A stretch of 64,000 nt of DNA, taken from positions 1 through 64,000 of the forward strand of contig NZ_AEYE02000025.1 of assembly GCF_000298315.2 (NCBI RefSeq), given 5' to 3'. A program made the translations under genes and the position numbers. The stretch is from Rhizobium grahamii CCGE 502. GTDB lineage: Bacteria > Pseudomonadota > Alphaproteobacteria > Rhizobiales > Rhizobiaceae. Under the pieces are notes generated by a model. That model was not told the origin of the DNA. It saw only the letters and a program-made list of their open reading frames with translations, and did not search any database. Below are positions 7,846 through 17,226 of the stretch, piece after piece. Every line of letters begins with the position of its first letter. Position 1 is the stretch's first letter.

Positions 7846-8107
7846 ACCCACCCGCCTAGAAGTTCGCGTTGATCGCATTGCACCCGGTTCGCCGGCATAT
7901 TCCGGAAAAGGCTAAGATGAAAACGTTCAGGCGCCATTACGTCACCTGCCTCTCGCCCCGATTTGTCCAAGCTCGTCTGTGACGGTCGCCGCCGAGACAT
8001 CGCAAAGTACTGGCCCAAACGCTGGTGACAGGAGCGACATCGGCCGACGAGGCTTTGCCCTCCGTGGAAAGGGTCTTGGAGGACCGCTTGAACAGCGTAC
8101 GAAGATT

Positions 8108-8132
8108 GGAACAAGCGCGAGAGTTCGAGGTT
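8108..8132 (+). promoter_or_regulatory. Probable EcfG-type stress promoter (GGTT variant)
   Basis: GGAAC, 16 bases, GGTT, about 35 bases before the dehydrogenase start at 8168. It would drive the dehydrogenase-SDR pair. Confidence 0.6.
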
Positions 8133-8167
8133 AAGTGCGCTTATCCATGCGAGATAAAGGATCCACC

Positions 8168-9337
8168 ATGAAAGCGCTCACCTGGCACGGCAAACATGAT
8201 ATCCGCTGTGAAAGCGTACCGGACCCGAGGATCGAAGATGGCCGTGACGCGATCATCAAGGTGACCGCCTGTGCGATTTGTGGCTCGGATCTACATCTCT
8301 ACAATGGTGTGATGCCCGACATGCACAGCGGTGACGTCATGGGCCATGAGACGATGGGCGAGGTTGTCGAGGTCGGCAAGGATAACAAGAAATTGAAAGT
8401 CGGCGATCGTGTCGTCGTTCCATTCACGATTTCATGCGGTGAATGCTTCTTTTGCAAGCGTGGTTTCTATTCTGGATGCGAGCGGTCAAACCCAGACCCG
8501 GCCAAGGTTCGGAAAATGTGGGGCAACTCACCGGCAGGGCTCTTCGGCTATACCCATCTGCTTGGCGGCTACAGCGGCGGCCAGGCGGAATACCTTCGCA
8601 TTCCATATGCTGATGTCGGCCCTATCAAGGTTCCCGAGGGCCTGAGCGATGAGCAGGTGCTGTTTCTTTCCGATATTTTTCCCACGGGGTACATGGCCGC
8701 AGATTTCTGCAACATCCAGTCCGGCGACACGATTGCTATCTGGGGGTGCGGCCCCGTAGGTCAGATGGCGATCAAATCTGCGTTCATTCTTGGCGCTGAA
8801 CGGGTTATTGCAATCGATACCGTTCCAGAACGGCTAGCTCTTGCTGCATCGTCCGGCGCAACCACACTCGATTTCATGGACAATGATATTTACGATCAGA
8901 TCATGGAAATGACGGCTGGACGCGGCGCAGACGCATGCATTGATGCCGTTGGCACCGAGGCCGACGCGTCGGCAAGTTGGGACTCCCGGATTGACCGGAT
9001 TAAAGTAGCGACCTTCATGGGCACGGATCGACCACACGTCCTGCGTCAGGCGATCCATTGCTGTCGGAACTTTGGAACGGTCTCCATCGTTGGCGTCTAC
9101 GGGGGCTTCCTTGACAAGATTCCGATGGGATCCGCTATCAATCGCGGGTTGACCTTCAGAATGGCGCAAACACCTGTACAGCGCTACCTGCCGCTGCTCT
9201 TGGAGAGAATTCAATCAGGCGAGATCGACCCGTCCTTCGTTATTACCCATCGTGCGACCCTTCAGGAGGGTCCCGCCCTCTACAAGACCTTCCGTGACAA
9301 GCAGGACGGATGCATCAAAGTTGTTCTCAAGCCCTGA
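8168..9337 (+). CDS. Zinc-dependent alcohol/formaldehyde-type dehydrogenase
   Basis: A 389-residue medium-chain dehydrogenase. Catalytic zinc ligands are Cys38 (AICGSD) and His60-Glu61 (GHET). Structural zinc cysteines are 90, 93, 96 and 104. The Rossmann motif WGCGPVGQM is near residue 185. The long insert resembles the glutathione-independent formaldehyde dehydrogenase-like branch found next to SDR genes in rhizobia. The true substrate is unknown. The frame is open from 8135, but AAGGAT precedes the ATG at 8168. It is followed 18 bases later by an SDR gene, probably co-transcribed from a stress-type promoter. Confidence 0.88.
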   Translation: MKALTWHGKHDIRCESVPDPRIEDGRDAIIKVTACAICGSDLHLYNGVMPDMHSGDVMGHETMGEVVEVGKDNKKLKVGDRVVVPFTISCGECFFCKRGFYSGCERSNPDPAKVRKMWGNSPAGLFGYTHLLGGYSGGQAEYLRIPYADVGPIKVPEGLSDEQVLFLSDIFPTGYMAADFCNIQSGDTIAIWGCGPVGQMAIKSAFILGAERVIAIDTVPERLALAASSGATTLDFMDNDIYDQIMEMTAGRGADACIDAVGTEADASASWDSRIDRIKVATFMGTDRPHVLRQAIHCCRNFGTVSIVGVYGGFLDKIPMGSAINRGLTFRMAQTPVQRYLPLLLERIQSGEIDPSFVITHRATLQEGPALYKTFRDKQDGCIKVVLKP

Positions 9338-9355
9338 GCCGAAAGGAATAGTAAA

Positions 9356-10177
9356 ATGGAAAGCACCACCGATGGGCAAGCCAAAGGGCTTGCCGTGGTC
9401 ACTGGGGCATCGAGCGGGATTGGACTGAAGCTCGCGCAAATCGCTGCATCGGAGGGGTATGATCTTATCATTGCCGCCGACGAGCCTGAGATCAAAGACA
9501 TTGGCACGCATCTCGGCGATTTGGGAGTCGCCGTAGAGGCCATCGAAACCGATCTCGCGACAGTAGAGGGCGTTGATCGCCTTATCGAAGCTGTCGAGGC
9601 CGACGGGCGCTCTGTTGATCTTCTTTTGGCAAATGCTGGAAGGGGCCTCGGAAAGGCATTTCTCGATCAGGACTTTACTCAGGTCCGGCGTGTTATCGAT
9701 ACCAACATTCTCGGCACGACATATCTTGTGCAGCAGATTGCGTGCCAGATGCGCTCACGTGGCGTGGGACGCATTCTTTTGACTGGCTCCATCGCTGGAT
9801 TTATGCCCGGGGGCTATCAGGCTGTCTACAATGGCACGAAGGCCTTTATCAATTCGTTTTCCTTCGCTTTGCGTGAGGAACTGAAAGACACCGGCATCAC
9901 CGTGACATGCTTGATGCCAGGGGCGACGGAGACGCGTTTCTTCGAACGCGCCGATATGCTCGACACCGAGGTGGGGCAGGCGGAGAAGGATGATGCGGCC
10001 GATGTTGCTCGCGTCGGTTTCAAGGCGATGATGGATGGTGAAGGCGACGTCGTTTCCGGTTGGAAGAACAAGTTTCAGGCCGCAGTGGCCAATGTGACGC
10101 CTGCCGCAATCCTTGCTTCTCGTCATGCCAAAATTGCGGCGCCCGGGACAGGAAAAGACAAGACCGGAAAATCGTAA
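9356..10177 (+). CDS. Short-chain dehydrogenase/reductase (SDR)
   Basis: A 273-residue classical SDR. The cofactor motif TGASSGIG lies near residues 16-23, the NAG motif as LLANAGRG, the catalytic Ser in LLTGSIAG, and the Tyr158/Lys162 pair in YNGTK. The C-terminal extension is Lys/Gly-rich. The reaction is NAD(P)-dependent oxidation or reduction of an unknown alcohol or carbonyl. The ribosome site AAAGGA lies about 8 bases before the ATG. It is the second gene of an operon with the zinc dehydrogenase and is probably expressed under general stress. Confidence 0.88.
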   Translation: MESTTDGQAKGLAVVTGASSGIGLKLAQIAASEGYDLIIAADEPEIKDIGTHLGDLGVAVEAIETDLATVEGVDRLIEAVEADGRSVDLLLANAGRGLGKAFLDQDFTQVRRVIDTNILGTTYLVQQIACQMRSRGVGRILLTGSIAGFMPGGYQAVYNGTKAFINSFSFALREELKDTGITVTCLMPGATETRFFERADMLDTEVGQAEKDDAADVARVGFKAMMDGEGDVVSGWKNKFQAAVANVTPAAILASRHAKIAAPGTGKDKTGKS

Positions 10178-10289
10178 GCAGAATTTTTTCAACTGGGGTC
10201 CCGGATTTCCTCCAGGACCTCATCCCCGATGAACGCAAGTATCAGCCGCGCCGCCGATACGTGATGATCCAGTCGCGTTCAGACTGCGC

Positions 10290-10409
10290 TCAGACCAATC
10301 CAGAATTCCAAGCGACAACGTAGATTAAAGCGATCCCGCAGGCGATTGCGAAAATTATGGCGACGAACCGCGACATGCCGCGGCTTGCTTTCCTGTCTGT
10401 GCTTCTCAT
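10290..10409 (-). CDS. Possible 39-residue single-pass membrane peptide
   Basis: A short frame starting MRSTDRKASRG and continuing through a clear hydrophobic helix (FVAIIFAIACGIALIYVVAW), ending NSGLV. The composition looks like a real small membrane protein, but the ATG at 10409 has no good ribosome site. The internal Met (MSRF) has only AGGAAAG about 11 bases upstream. Included with low confidence. The rest of the 10178-10662 gap holds the stress promoter of the next operon. Confidence 0.35.
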   Translation of the reverse strand: MRSTDRKASRGMSRFVAIIFAIACGIALIYVVAWNSGLV

Positions 10410-10546
10410 TCACAAATAACACAGCCGGCCGATCGAAGTTCCGTCGATCCAAAGACAGTGCGGGCTTCATACGGGCACAGTCTCTTTCATTCGCCAGGTT
10501 TGGCGAGACGAAAAGGTGTCTGGCGCGAAGGCGTATATGGGCAGGA

Positions 10547-10571
10547 GGAACCGGTGTTGAGATTTGGCGTT
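10547..10571 (+). promoter_or_regulatory. EcfG/RpoE2-type stress promoter
   Basis: GGAAC, 16 bases, CGTT, about 90 bases before the SDR gene at 10663. It would drive the SDR-treZ operon. Confidence 0.75.
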
Positions 10572-10662
10572 AGGGCAGGGCGCAAAAGAACAGAGCGCCA
10601 GTCTGCATCGGCGTGAACATCGCAATGTCATTGAACAGGGTTCTTTAAAAGGGGTTTTTGAG

Positions 10663-11439
10663 ATGGCGACACCCGTCGCGTTGGTTACCGGCGCCGGTTC
10701 CGGAATTGGTCGTGCAACAGCGATCTGCCTTGGCGCGAATGGGTTTTCCGTCGGTCTGCTGGGGCACACAGCCGAGGAACTGGAAGCTACGGCAAGTATC
10801 ATTCGTGACGCCAACGGAAATGCGCTGATACTTGTCGCAGATATCGGCATCGAGAGTGCTTTGCGCGAAAGCGTGAGTACGCTGGTTCGTGAATATGGCC
10901 GTCTTGATGCAGTGGTCGCGAACGCGGGTATCAACGGCGTGTGGGCCCCTGTTGATGACCTCAAGCTGGATGAATGGCAGCAAACGATCGACATCAACCT
11001 TACGGGCACTTTTCTGACGTTGCATGTCACGGTTCCCGAGCTGAAACGAAGCGGCGGTGGTTCGATCGTTGTGGTCTCATCGATCAATGGAACACGGACG
11101 TTCACCACCCCAGGCGCGACCGCCTATACCGCGACGAAGGCAGCTCAGGTCGCCATGGTGCAACAATTGTCACTCGAACTCGCCCGTCATCACATCCGTA
11201 TCAACGCGGTCTGCCCCGGCGAAATCGAAACGAACATAGAAGCCAACACTGCCTTGCGGGGCGAGCGGGAAACAGCAATTCCGGTCATTTGGCCCGATGG
11301 ACAGGTGCCAATCACCGGGGGCGCACCGGGGAAAAGTACTGACGTCGCAGAAGTCATCGCGTTCCTGCTGTCGGATGCCGCCAGACATGTAACCGGCACG
11401 CCGGTTTTTGTCGATGGCGGGCAGGGGTTGCTGCGTTGA
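10663..11439 (+). CDS. Short-chain dehydrogenase/reductase (SDR)
   Basis: A 258-residue classical SDR: TGAGSGIG near residues 9-16, NAG in VVANAGING, catalytic Ser in VVSSING, Tyr155 and Lys159 in AYTATKAA, and a C-terminal FVDGGQG typical of FabG-like members. The frame is open from 10564, but AAGGGG precedes the ATG at 10663 and homology begins there. The stop codon overlaps the next ATG by one base (TGATG), so translation with treZ is probably coupled. The substrate is unknown; pairing with a trehalose gene suggests sugar or stress metabolism, by inference only. Confidence 0.88.
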   Translation: MATPVALVTGAGSGIGRATAICLGANGFSVGLLGHTAEELEATASIIRDANGNALILVADIGIESALRESVSTLVREYGRLDAVVANAGINGVWAPVDDLKLDEWQQTIDINLTGTFLTLHVTVPELKRSGGGSIVVVSSINGTRTFTTPGATAYTATKAAQVAMVQQLSLELARHHIRINAVCPGEIETNIEANTALRGERETAIPVIWPDGQVPITGGAPGKSTDVAEVIAFLLSDAARHVTGTPVFVDGGQGLLR

Positions 11440-13223
11440 TGACCAAATTCTGCTCGAAGGGATTTGCCTGGGGTCCCTCCCATCAGGAGGATGGCACCTT
11501 GTTTCGGCTTTGGGCCCCCGGTATCGAAACGCTTGCACTCAGAGTGGGCTCCGTGGACGTTGCCATGGATCGACGGGACGATGGCTGGTTTGAAATACTG
11601 ATCGGCGATCTGCCTTCTCAGGTGAACTACAGCTTCATCCTCCCCGACGGCACCGCCGTTCCCGATCCGGCCTCTCGATATCAGCTAGGCGACGTCGGCG
11701 GCCCATCCATACTGGTCGATCCCAATGTTTATGATTGGAAGCATCCAGATTGGCAGGGGAGAGCCTGGGAGGAATCTGTCATCTACGAGCTTCACGTGGG
11801 GACGTTCACCGAAGACGGGACGTTCCGGGCAGCCGCTGAGCGATTGGGTTTATTGGCCGACCTTGGAATAACCGCGATAGAGGTCATGCCGGTCGCGCAT
11901 TTTCCAGGTGACCGGGGCTGGGGCTATGATGGTGTCCTTCACTATGCGCCTCACAATAGCTACGGGACTCCGGCGGATTTTAAAGCCTTCATTGATACCG
12001 CACATGGCCTGGGGCTGATGGTTTTCCTCGACGTGGTGTACAATCACTTCGGACCAGAAGGGAATTACCTTCCGACTTACGCTCCTCCATTCTTTCGAAG
12101 CGATGACCCGACACCCTGGGGACCGCGCATCGCTTTTGATCAGCTTCCGGTACGCCAGTATTTCATTGAAAACGTCATATATTGGCTGGCCGAATTCAGA
12201 TTGGACGGATTGAGACTGGACGCCATAGATCAGATTGATGACGAGTGCGATCCCCACATCCTCCAGGAGATATCGGACACTGTTTCCGAGCAGTTCAATC
12301 AGCGGCATGTCCATTTGATAGTAGAGAATCCCGTGAATGGGACAGACATGATTGCAGAGCGTGATGGCCGGCCACTCTTCAAGGCTGACTGGAACGATGA
12401 CTTTCATCATGCTCTCCATGTCCTCGCAACAGGGGAAAGTTCTGGTTACTACGCGCCCTTCAAGGATGCTCCCTGGGTCAAATTGCGCCATGCCCTGGCC
12501 AGGGGATATGTAAGGGAGGGAGTGCAAAAATTACCCGGGGCAAAGATCCCCACAAATGCTGTTGCACCCACGTCCTTCGTGCATTTCTTGCAGAACCACG
12601 ACCAGGTGGGCAACCGGGCAGAAGGAAACCGCCTTTACAGCATGGTGGGAGTAGACAAGTTCCGCATCTTTAGCGAAATCCTGCTGTTGTCCCCTCAAAT
12701 TCCGTTGATCTTTATGGGCGACGACCACCTGAGCTCACGGCCATTTCAGTTTTTCACCGACTATAAGGGCCAACTCGCACAAGCGATCCGAGAAAACCGA
12801 CCGGAGGAAGCGAAGAATTTTGGCTGTCTTTTCGAAGATATCAAGAGCGATGCAATCGTGGACCCCAATTCCTTGAAAGCATTTCATGACAGCAAGCTGT
12901 TGTGGAGCGAGGCGTTCCTGGAACATCGGCGGCGCTGGCGGAAGTGGCTCGCCGAAGTGGTTAAGGTGCGCCGCGATCATGTCGTGCCGCTTCTGATCCC
13001 GGCGAAAGGGAATTCAGGCAAGGTGGTCGAGTCGTTAGAGCAGTGCCTGTTTATTGTCTGGCAGCTCCACGATCATCAGCTTCATTTGAGAGCGAATCTA
13101 TCCGATCATGAAGTTGAATGTGACATGCCGTCCAGTACACAGATCTATCCAGTCGCGGCGCGAAAGGACGCCACCCTGCCGCCAATGTCTGTGAGTGCTT
13201 TCATTAAAGCGCCAACACGCTGA
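11439..13223 (+). CDS. treZ: Malto-oligosyltrehalose trehalohydrolase
   Basis: A GH13-family enzyme of 594 residues that releases trehalose from maltooligosyl-trehalose, in the cytosol. An N-terminal carbohydrate-binding-like domain (residues 1-95) precedes the barrel, which opens with the VIYELHVGTF motif. Catalytic residues are visible as Asp261 (GLRLDAID, nucleophile), Glu296 (LIVENP, acid/base) and Asp388 (NHDQVGNR). Length fits TreZ. The usual partner treY is not in this window. A TTG three bases earlier is an alternative start. It is second in a stress-promoted operon, consistent with trehalose as an osmoprotectant. Confidence 0.9.
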   Translation: MTKFCSKGFAWGPSHQEDGTLFRLWAPGIETLALRVGSVDVAMDRRDDGWFEILIGDLPSQVNYSFILPDGTAVPDPASRYQLGDVGGPSILVDPNVYDWKHPDWQGRAWEESVIYELHVGTFTEDGTFRAAAERLGLLADLGITAIEVMPVAHFPGDRGWGYDGVLHYAPHNSYGTPADFKAFIDTAHGLGLMVFLDVVYNHFGPEGNYLPTYAPPFFRSDDPTPWGPRIAFDQLPVRQYFIENVIYWLAEFRLDGLRLDAIDQIDDECDPHILQEISDTVSEQFNQRHVHLIVENPVNGTDMIAERDGRPLFKADWNDDFHHALHVLATGESSGYYAPFKDAPWVKLRHALARGYVREGVQKLPGAKIPTNAVAPTSFVHFLQNHDQVGNRAEGNRLYSMVGVDKFRIFSEILLLSPQIPLIFMGDDHLSSRPFQFFTDYKGQLAQAIRENRPEEAKNFGCLFEDIKSDAIVDPNSLKAFHDSKLLWSEAFLEHRRRWRKWLAEVVKVRRDHVVPLLIPAKGNSGKVVESLEQCLFIVWQLHDHQLHLRANLSDHEVECDMPSSTQIYPVAARKDATLPPMSVSAFIKAPTR

Positions 13224-13472
13224 CGCCGACGGGAGGGGAACGCCAACGAGGCTGGTAGAAACTAGTGACTGGCGTCGACCGGCTATAAACAGGTAGCCGG
13301 ACCTGGGTCAAATGTCGGTACGTCGTCCGCCTAGGCTGCTTTAGTGCTGCCAGTTTCCATTGCAAGTTTGCTTCCCATCAGTGGTTTGCTATTCTTCGAC
13401 TGGCTGCAGCCGGGCGTCGCACCGCTAAGCTGCGAGCCTATCGCGCCATCTCAAAAGCACGTCAGAAACGTC

Positions 13473-13640
13473 TCAGTGAAGGTCCAGGGACAGCTGCCGG
13501 CCTTTAATCTTTGGCAGTTGACGGCCAATTTCGATTTTACCGAATACTTGTTTCCGTCGCTCGGCGTCGCGCTCGCGCGCCTCGCGAATGCTCGCGACGA
13601 CAGCAAGAGCATTTGCAATGACTTCTTCGGTACGGGTCAT
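13473..13640 (-). CDS. 55-residue charged helical protein
   Basis: A short ORF: MTRTEEVIANALAVVASIRE, then a highly charged EARERDAERRK helix and a basic tail ending LSLDLH. GGAGGA lies 7 bases before the ATG at 13640, which is the best evidence that it is translated. The helix could form a coiled coil. No family recognised. A longer plus-strand frame covers the same DNA but has no comparable start site. Confidence 0.55.
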   Translation of the reverse strand: MTRTEEVIANALAVVASIREARERDAERRKQVFGKIEIGRQLPKIKGRQLSLDLH

Positions 13641-13765
13641 GACGATCCTCCGCTCAAAATCTATGTTCTTACTTTGTTCTTTTTTTTGGAAATGTCAACC
13701 GCAGTATCCGATGGGTTAAAGCGCCACTCCTAGAACCGCTTAGAGGGGGTTTTTGCAATTTGAAA

Positions 13766-13861
13766 TAAAAAAGAGCCCCAGATGGTTGGGGCTGAGTATG
13801 ATGAGCAGTGCCCCAGAGTGGGCAACCAAAAAACCATACCCCGCAACATGATGACCTTCAA
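13766..13861 (-). ncRNA. Candidate small RNA with promoter and terminator
   Basis: On the minus strand a -35-like TTGAAG (13856-13861) and a -10-like TATGGT (13833-13838) are exactly 17 bases apart. The predicted RNA starts near 13825 and contains a first hairpin (TGCCC...GGGCA). It ends in a perfect 7-bp hairpin AGCCCCA/TGGGGCT (13774-13793) followed by a U-tract (CTTTTTTA). The RNA would be about 60 bases with no good ORF. Family not recognised; alternatively the hairpin only terminates a longer transcript. Confidence 0.45.
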
Positions 13862-14004
13862 GCAAAACAACAGTCGGTAAAATTTCGTGAACCAGACTGC
13901 TGTTCGGAAAACGTGGGTTGAGGGAAAGGCCCTGGCAAGACACGTATGTATAGGCTCCCTGTCAGTCGCTTCGTCGCGTTGGTATCAGTTCGGCAGTGCG
14001 CCCC

Positions 14005-14256
14005 TCATCCTCTGAGTGTTCTCCGGAAAATCGCTGCCAGGCGCCGTAGCCGCCCCTGTACGCGCACCTGTGTTGGTTGGCAGGAATTGCGAAAATCGGC
14101 TAAGGCTTGCGCGCTCAGCCGGTCCATTGTCGGTCCAGCCATGCGGTCGGTGATTGCGATGCCCTTGTGACTGTCGACGACCAGCCAGGTCCCATCCTCG
14201 TGAGGACGTATTTGATAACGATCCAAGTAATTCTCCCGTGGGTTTGTACCGATCAT
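14005..14256 (-). CDS. Small hypothetical protein
   Basis: An 83-residue frame. The first 50 residues look like a real protein (YLDRYQIRPHEDGTWLVVDS, then GIAITDRMAGPTMDRLS), with the strand-turn-strand pattern of small conserved proteins that have a DGTW...V.D core. The C-terminal 30 residues are Arg-rich and may reflect a late frameshift. The ribosome site is weak (GGGACC). No function can be given. Confidence 0.45.
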   Translation of the reverse strand: MIGTNPRENYLDRYQIRPHEDGTWLVVDSHKGIAITDRMAGPTMDRLSAQALADFRNSCQPTQVRVQGRLRRLAAIFRRTLRG

Positions 14257-14970
14257 ATTTACGGTCCCACGAATGTGAAGTTCGAATAATCCCCTTTTCT
14301 ACGCATAGGGTTAACAGAACGATCTTGATGTACAGAGTGAATATCAAAGGTGCTTTGAACGACGCGGCCTCAACGGGAAAATGACGCCTATGTCGGCGGT
14401 TCGCGCTTTGCGACCACAGGCGGAAACGTTCGGCGGGTGGATCCTGCTCTGGCCCCCTCTGCGGGCAATCCGGGGAATTCGTCCGGGACCGGAGCAGGCG
14501 GAAGCAATGCGAGAAGCTCGGTCCGCCAAATGCGGTTCCGGCTCTTTTTGCCCGGGCGATCGCAATAATGTGGCCCGCCGAGGAGTTCATTCGGGCTCGC
14601 GATAATGAAGAGAGCAAAGGCTTAAACGATGGTCATTGCGGATGTCCTGACCGCGAGGGTAACACTCTTTGCGTGCTCGACTGCGGTGTTGGCGCTCGTC
14701 TGACGCCGCGACTGGCCCTCTGCCCGCACTTTTCGGGTCATCGTAGCGACCGGGATGTCGGCGCCGTCAAACTTGCGCAGAAAGATTAAGCCCTGGCAAC
14801 TGATAGGAATGAGCTGCTAGGGCCAGCAGCAGTCAGATGCTTGAAATTTTGAAGATCTCCAGCACGGGAACGCCTAACGTAAAACGCGCACGCAAAAACG
14901 TTCAGCGGCCAACAGATCGCTGTTCTTGCCGCCAATCGAACGAGGACCGGGGAACTTGCATCCAGTTCCG
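14257..14970. other. Gene-poor stretch with an orphan coding remnant
   Basis: The plus-strand frame 14377-14568 has no start codon but reads like an exported Gly/Ser/Asn-rich protein (AYVGGSRFATTGGNVRR, GNPGNSSGTGAGG), so it may be a gene fragment. The remainder, to 14970, contains nothing I recognise. Confidence 0.3.
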
Positions 14971-16317
14971 CTAAACAAGGTTGCGGTGTGACCCCGGCTC
15001 CGATACGCGGGTGGCCAAGATCTTATCAATTCTCATTCCATCCATATCCACGATCTCGAAGCGCCAGCCGCCAGCCTCGAACACTTCTCCGACCTCTGGG
15101 ATGTGCTGGAGTTGATGAAGGGCAAAACCGGCAACGGTATGAAAACCGTCACGGGAAAGGCTTTCAGAGAAGCCGAACTTCTGAAAGGCGTCAAAGGCTG
15201 GCATCGTTCCGCTGACCAAAAGAGTGCCATCAGGGCGAAGAATGATATCTGGTTCTTCAGCGTCACTACCGGCGAGATCACCGGCGATGGCCTCCAGCAG
15301 ATCGGTCTGCGTTACAATGCCCTCCAAAGAACCGTACTCGTCGATCACTATGGCGAGACGCACGGGCGATGTCTTGAAACTCTCGAGAACGCGGAATACG
15401 GAGGTTCGCTCGTGAACGACCAGCGGGGCGTGCACCACGCTCATCGGGTCGAGTTCCCTCCCATCAAGTAGCTGGTCCAGCAGGTCCTTCTTTAAGACCA
15501 GGCCAATCGGATCCACAATGGATCCCCTGCCAATGAGAAGCTGCTCGTGTGGACACTCCCGGATTGTCGTTAGAATGGCGGACGGTGGATCATCGGCGTC
15601 GATCCAGTAAACCTCCAGCCGTGGTGTCATCACACCTGCAATATGCCTTTCTCCAATGTTGAAAACACGCTCGACCAGTTGCTGCTGAGTTTCATTCAAA
15701 AGCCCGGCTTCCTGGCTCTCGGCCACTAGAAGCTTGAGCTCCTGTGGAGAATGGAAGGAACCTTCCCCGGCCCCGGGCTTCAATCCGAACATCCGTAAGA
15801 CCAGATTGCCCATTCCGTTGAGGAAGTAGATTGCTGGTCGGAACAGGAACAGAAATGCGCCAAGCGGTCGAACTACAGCGAGTGAGGTGCCTTCGCTGCG
15901 TTGGAGGGCGAGCGATTTTGGAGCGAGTTCACCCAGCACGATGTGCAGGGAAGTTATGATGACAAAGGAGACAGCCACGGCAACGGTATGAGAACCTGCC
16001 AATACCCAACCGCTTGGGAGCCAGAACAGGGCAGGCTCGATAAGGTGGGCCAAAGCGGGCTCCCCGACCCAGCCAAGCGCGAGAGAGGAGATCGTGATCC
16101 CGAGCTGTGTGGCTGCGAGGTTCGCATCGAGATTATCGACAGCGACCTGCAACGCCGCTGCGTTCGAGCGACGCGCCGCAACCAGCTCGGTAACACGACT
16201 GCGACGTACGGAAACCAATGCAAACTCAGCAGCGACGAAGAAACCGTTTGCTGCGACCAACAGGATCACCGCAACGATGCCGACATAGTCCAAGATGGCG
16301 CCAGATATTTCAGGCAT
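14971..16317 (-). CDS. CNNM/CBS-domain membrane transporter (hemolysin C family)
   Basis: A 448-residue inner-membrane protein. The N-terminal CNNM (DUF21) domain with several helices covers residues 1-190 and includes the ITISSLALGWVGEPALA and HIVLGELAPKSLALQ motifs. A CBS pair follows (about 205-335; EYGSLEGIVTQTDLLEAIAGD is the typical end). A C-terminal CorC/HlyC-type domain (about 350-435) completes it. Related proteins (YtfL, CorB, MpfA) handle magnesium or other divalent ions. 'Hemolysin' is a historic label. The gene stands alone; GAAGGA lies 6 bases before the start. Confidence 0.9.
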   Translation of the reverse strand: MPEISGAILDYVGIVAVILLVAANGFFVAAEFALVSVRRSRVTELVAARRSNAAALQVAVDNLDANLAATQLGITISSLALGWVGEPALAHLIEPALFWLPSGWVLAGSHTVAVAVSFVIITSLHIVLGELAPKSLALQRSEGTSLAVVRPLGAFLFLFRPAIYFLNGMGNLVLRMFGLKPGAGEGSFHSPQELKLLVAESQEAGLLNETQQQLVERVFNIGERHIAGVMTPRLEVYWIDADDPPSAILTTIRECPHEQLLIGRGSIVDPIGLVLKKDLLDQLLDGRELDPMSVVHAPLVVHERTSVFRVLESFKTSPVRLAIVIDEYGSLEGIVTQTDLLEAIAGDLAGSDAEEPDIILRPDGTLLVSGTMPAFDAFQKFGFSESLSRDGFHTVAGFALHQLQHIPEVGEVFEAGGWRFEIVDMDGMRIDKILATRVSEPGSHRNLV

Positions 16318-16430
16318 GATATCGTTCCTTCTCCGAAGCCCTACATCTGGCTACCTAGGCATACCACTATCCGCCATTCCTCAATGTGTAACGCCCCAAA
16401 TCGTTTTTGTTTTTAATATCTTGTTTGTTA

Positions 16431-16852
16431 CTAATCCCTCTGGAAGTGGTTCCTCTTTGAGCCAGAGCGTATCTTTCCGCTGGGGCGGCCTACGACGTAG
16501 ATCGCGCAGCTGGAGATCAACGCACCAACCAAGAAGGTGAGCCACAAGGCCGGCCGCTGGGTGTACACGAAGGCTGTAAACCCGGTCATCATTCCTACTC
16601 CGGCCAACGCTTTTCCCGTGGGAGAAATGGCCCTGGACTCTCTCCAGTTTCGAAATGGGGGTCCAAGACGCGGATGTTCGAGAAGATACGTCTCAAAATG
16701 AGGTGATGAACGACCAAAAAACCACGCGGCGAGGATCAAAAAGACAGTGGTGGGAATGAGGGGGCAGAACAGCCCCTATCAAACCAAAGATGCTCATCAA
16801 TATCCGAGAGCGAGGAATAATATATGCAGGACGGTTTCCGGCGAAGGCGCAT
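16431..16852 (-). pseudogene. DUF454 (YbaN-like) membrane protein, frameshifted
   Basis: The C-terminal two thirds lie in one frame (16431-16739): FGRSSPHFETYLLEHPRLG, PFRNWRESRAIS, then two membrane segments, all typical of DUF454. The N-terminus is spread over other frames: MRLRRK at 16852, ILFLALGY, SIFGLIGAVLP, then PLIPTTVFLILAAW after a C5 homopolymer. At least two and probably three single-base shifts break the gene. Function of the family is unknown. Homopolymer position makes a sequencing error possible for one of them. Confidence 0.7.
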
Positions 16853-17226
16853 TCAGAAGAGTAAACTGTCGCCGTCGGCCCCCATTCGTGGAGCGGGCAA
16901 ACCGATGGCTGCGCTGCCGAGCTGTAACATGGAAGTCAATCGTTTGCCGCAGCCTTTTGATGAAGTCCCTGCAGGAAATGCGTCAACTCCTGTGCTATTT
17001 TCGGCCGCTTCGTGAGGGTGACATTCGGGCTTGCAGGGGCACTGCACCTGGCAACAAGGGAAGGAAGGTCGCCGGGCGCGACCCATCGGTAAGAAGCTCA
17101 GCGATCGCTTCGATGGAGGCGTCTCTAGAAGCATGTCGCTTCCGCGACCCCAAAGAACCAGCAGACTGATCGGAAACTCCACATCGAGTCATATGAACCG
17201 GGACGTCCGCGCGGCAGCAGTGACTT
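16853..17226. other. Intergenic stretch, no gene seen
   Basis: Overlapping open frames exist on both strands, but none has a ribosome site or recognisable protein features. Confidence 0.5.

Noticed and set aside
13344-13733. A 129-residue plus-strand frame
   Set aside because: No ribosome site and no protein-like pattern; the minus-strand 55-residue gene has a far better start.
13740-13943. A 67-residue minus-strand frame
   Set aside because: It reads through a strong terminator hairpin and lacks a ribosome site, so the small-RNA explanation is better.
13985-14617. A 210-residue minus-strand frame
   Set aside because: Composition is low-quality and Arg/Ser/Pro-rich; the overlapping 83-residue frame looks more like a protein.
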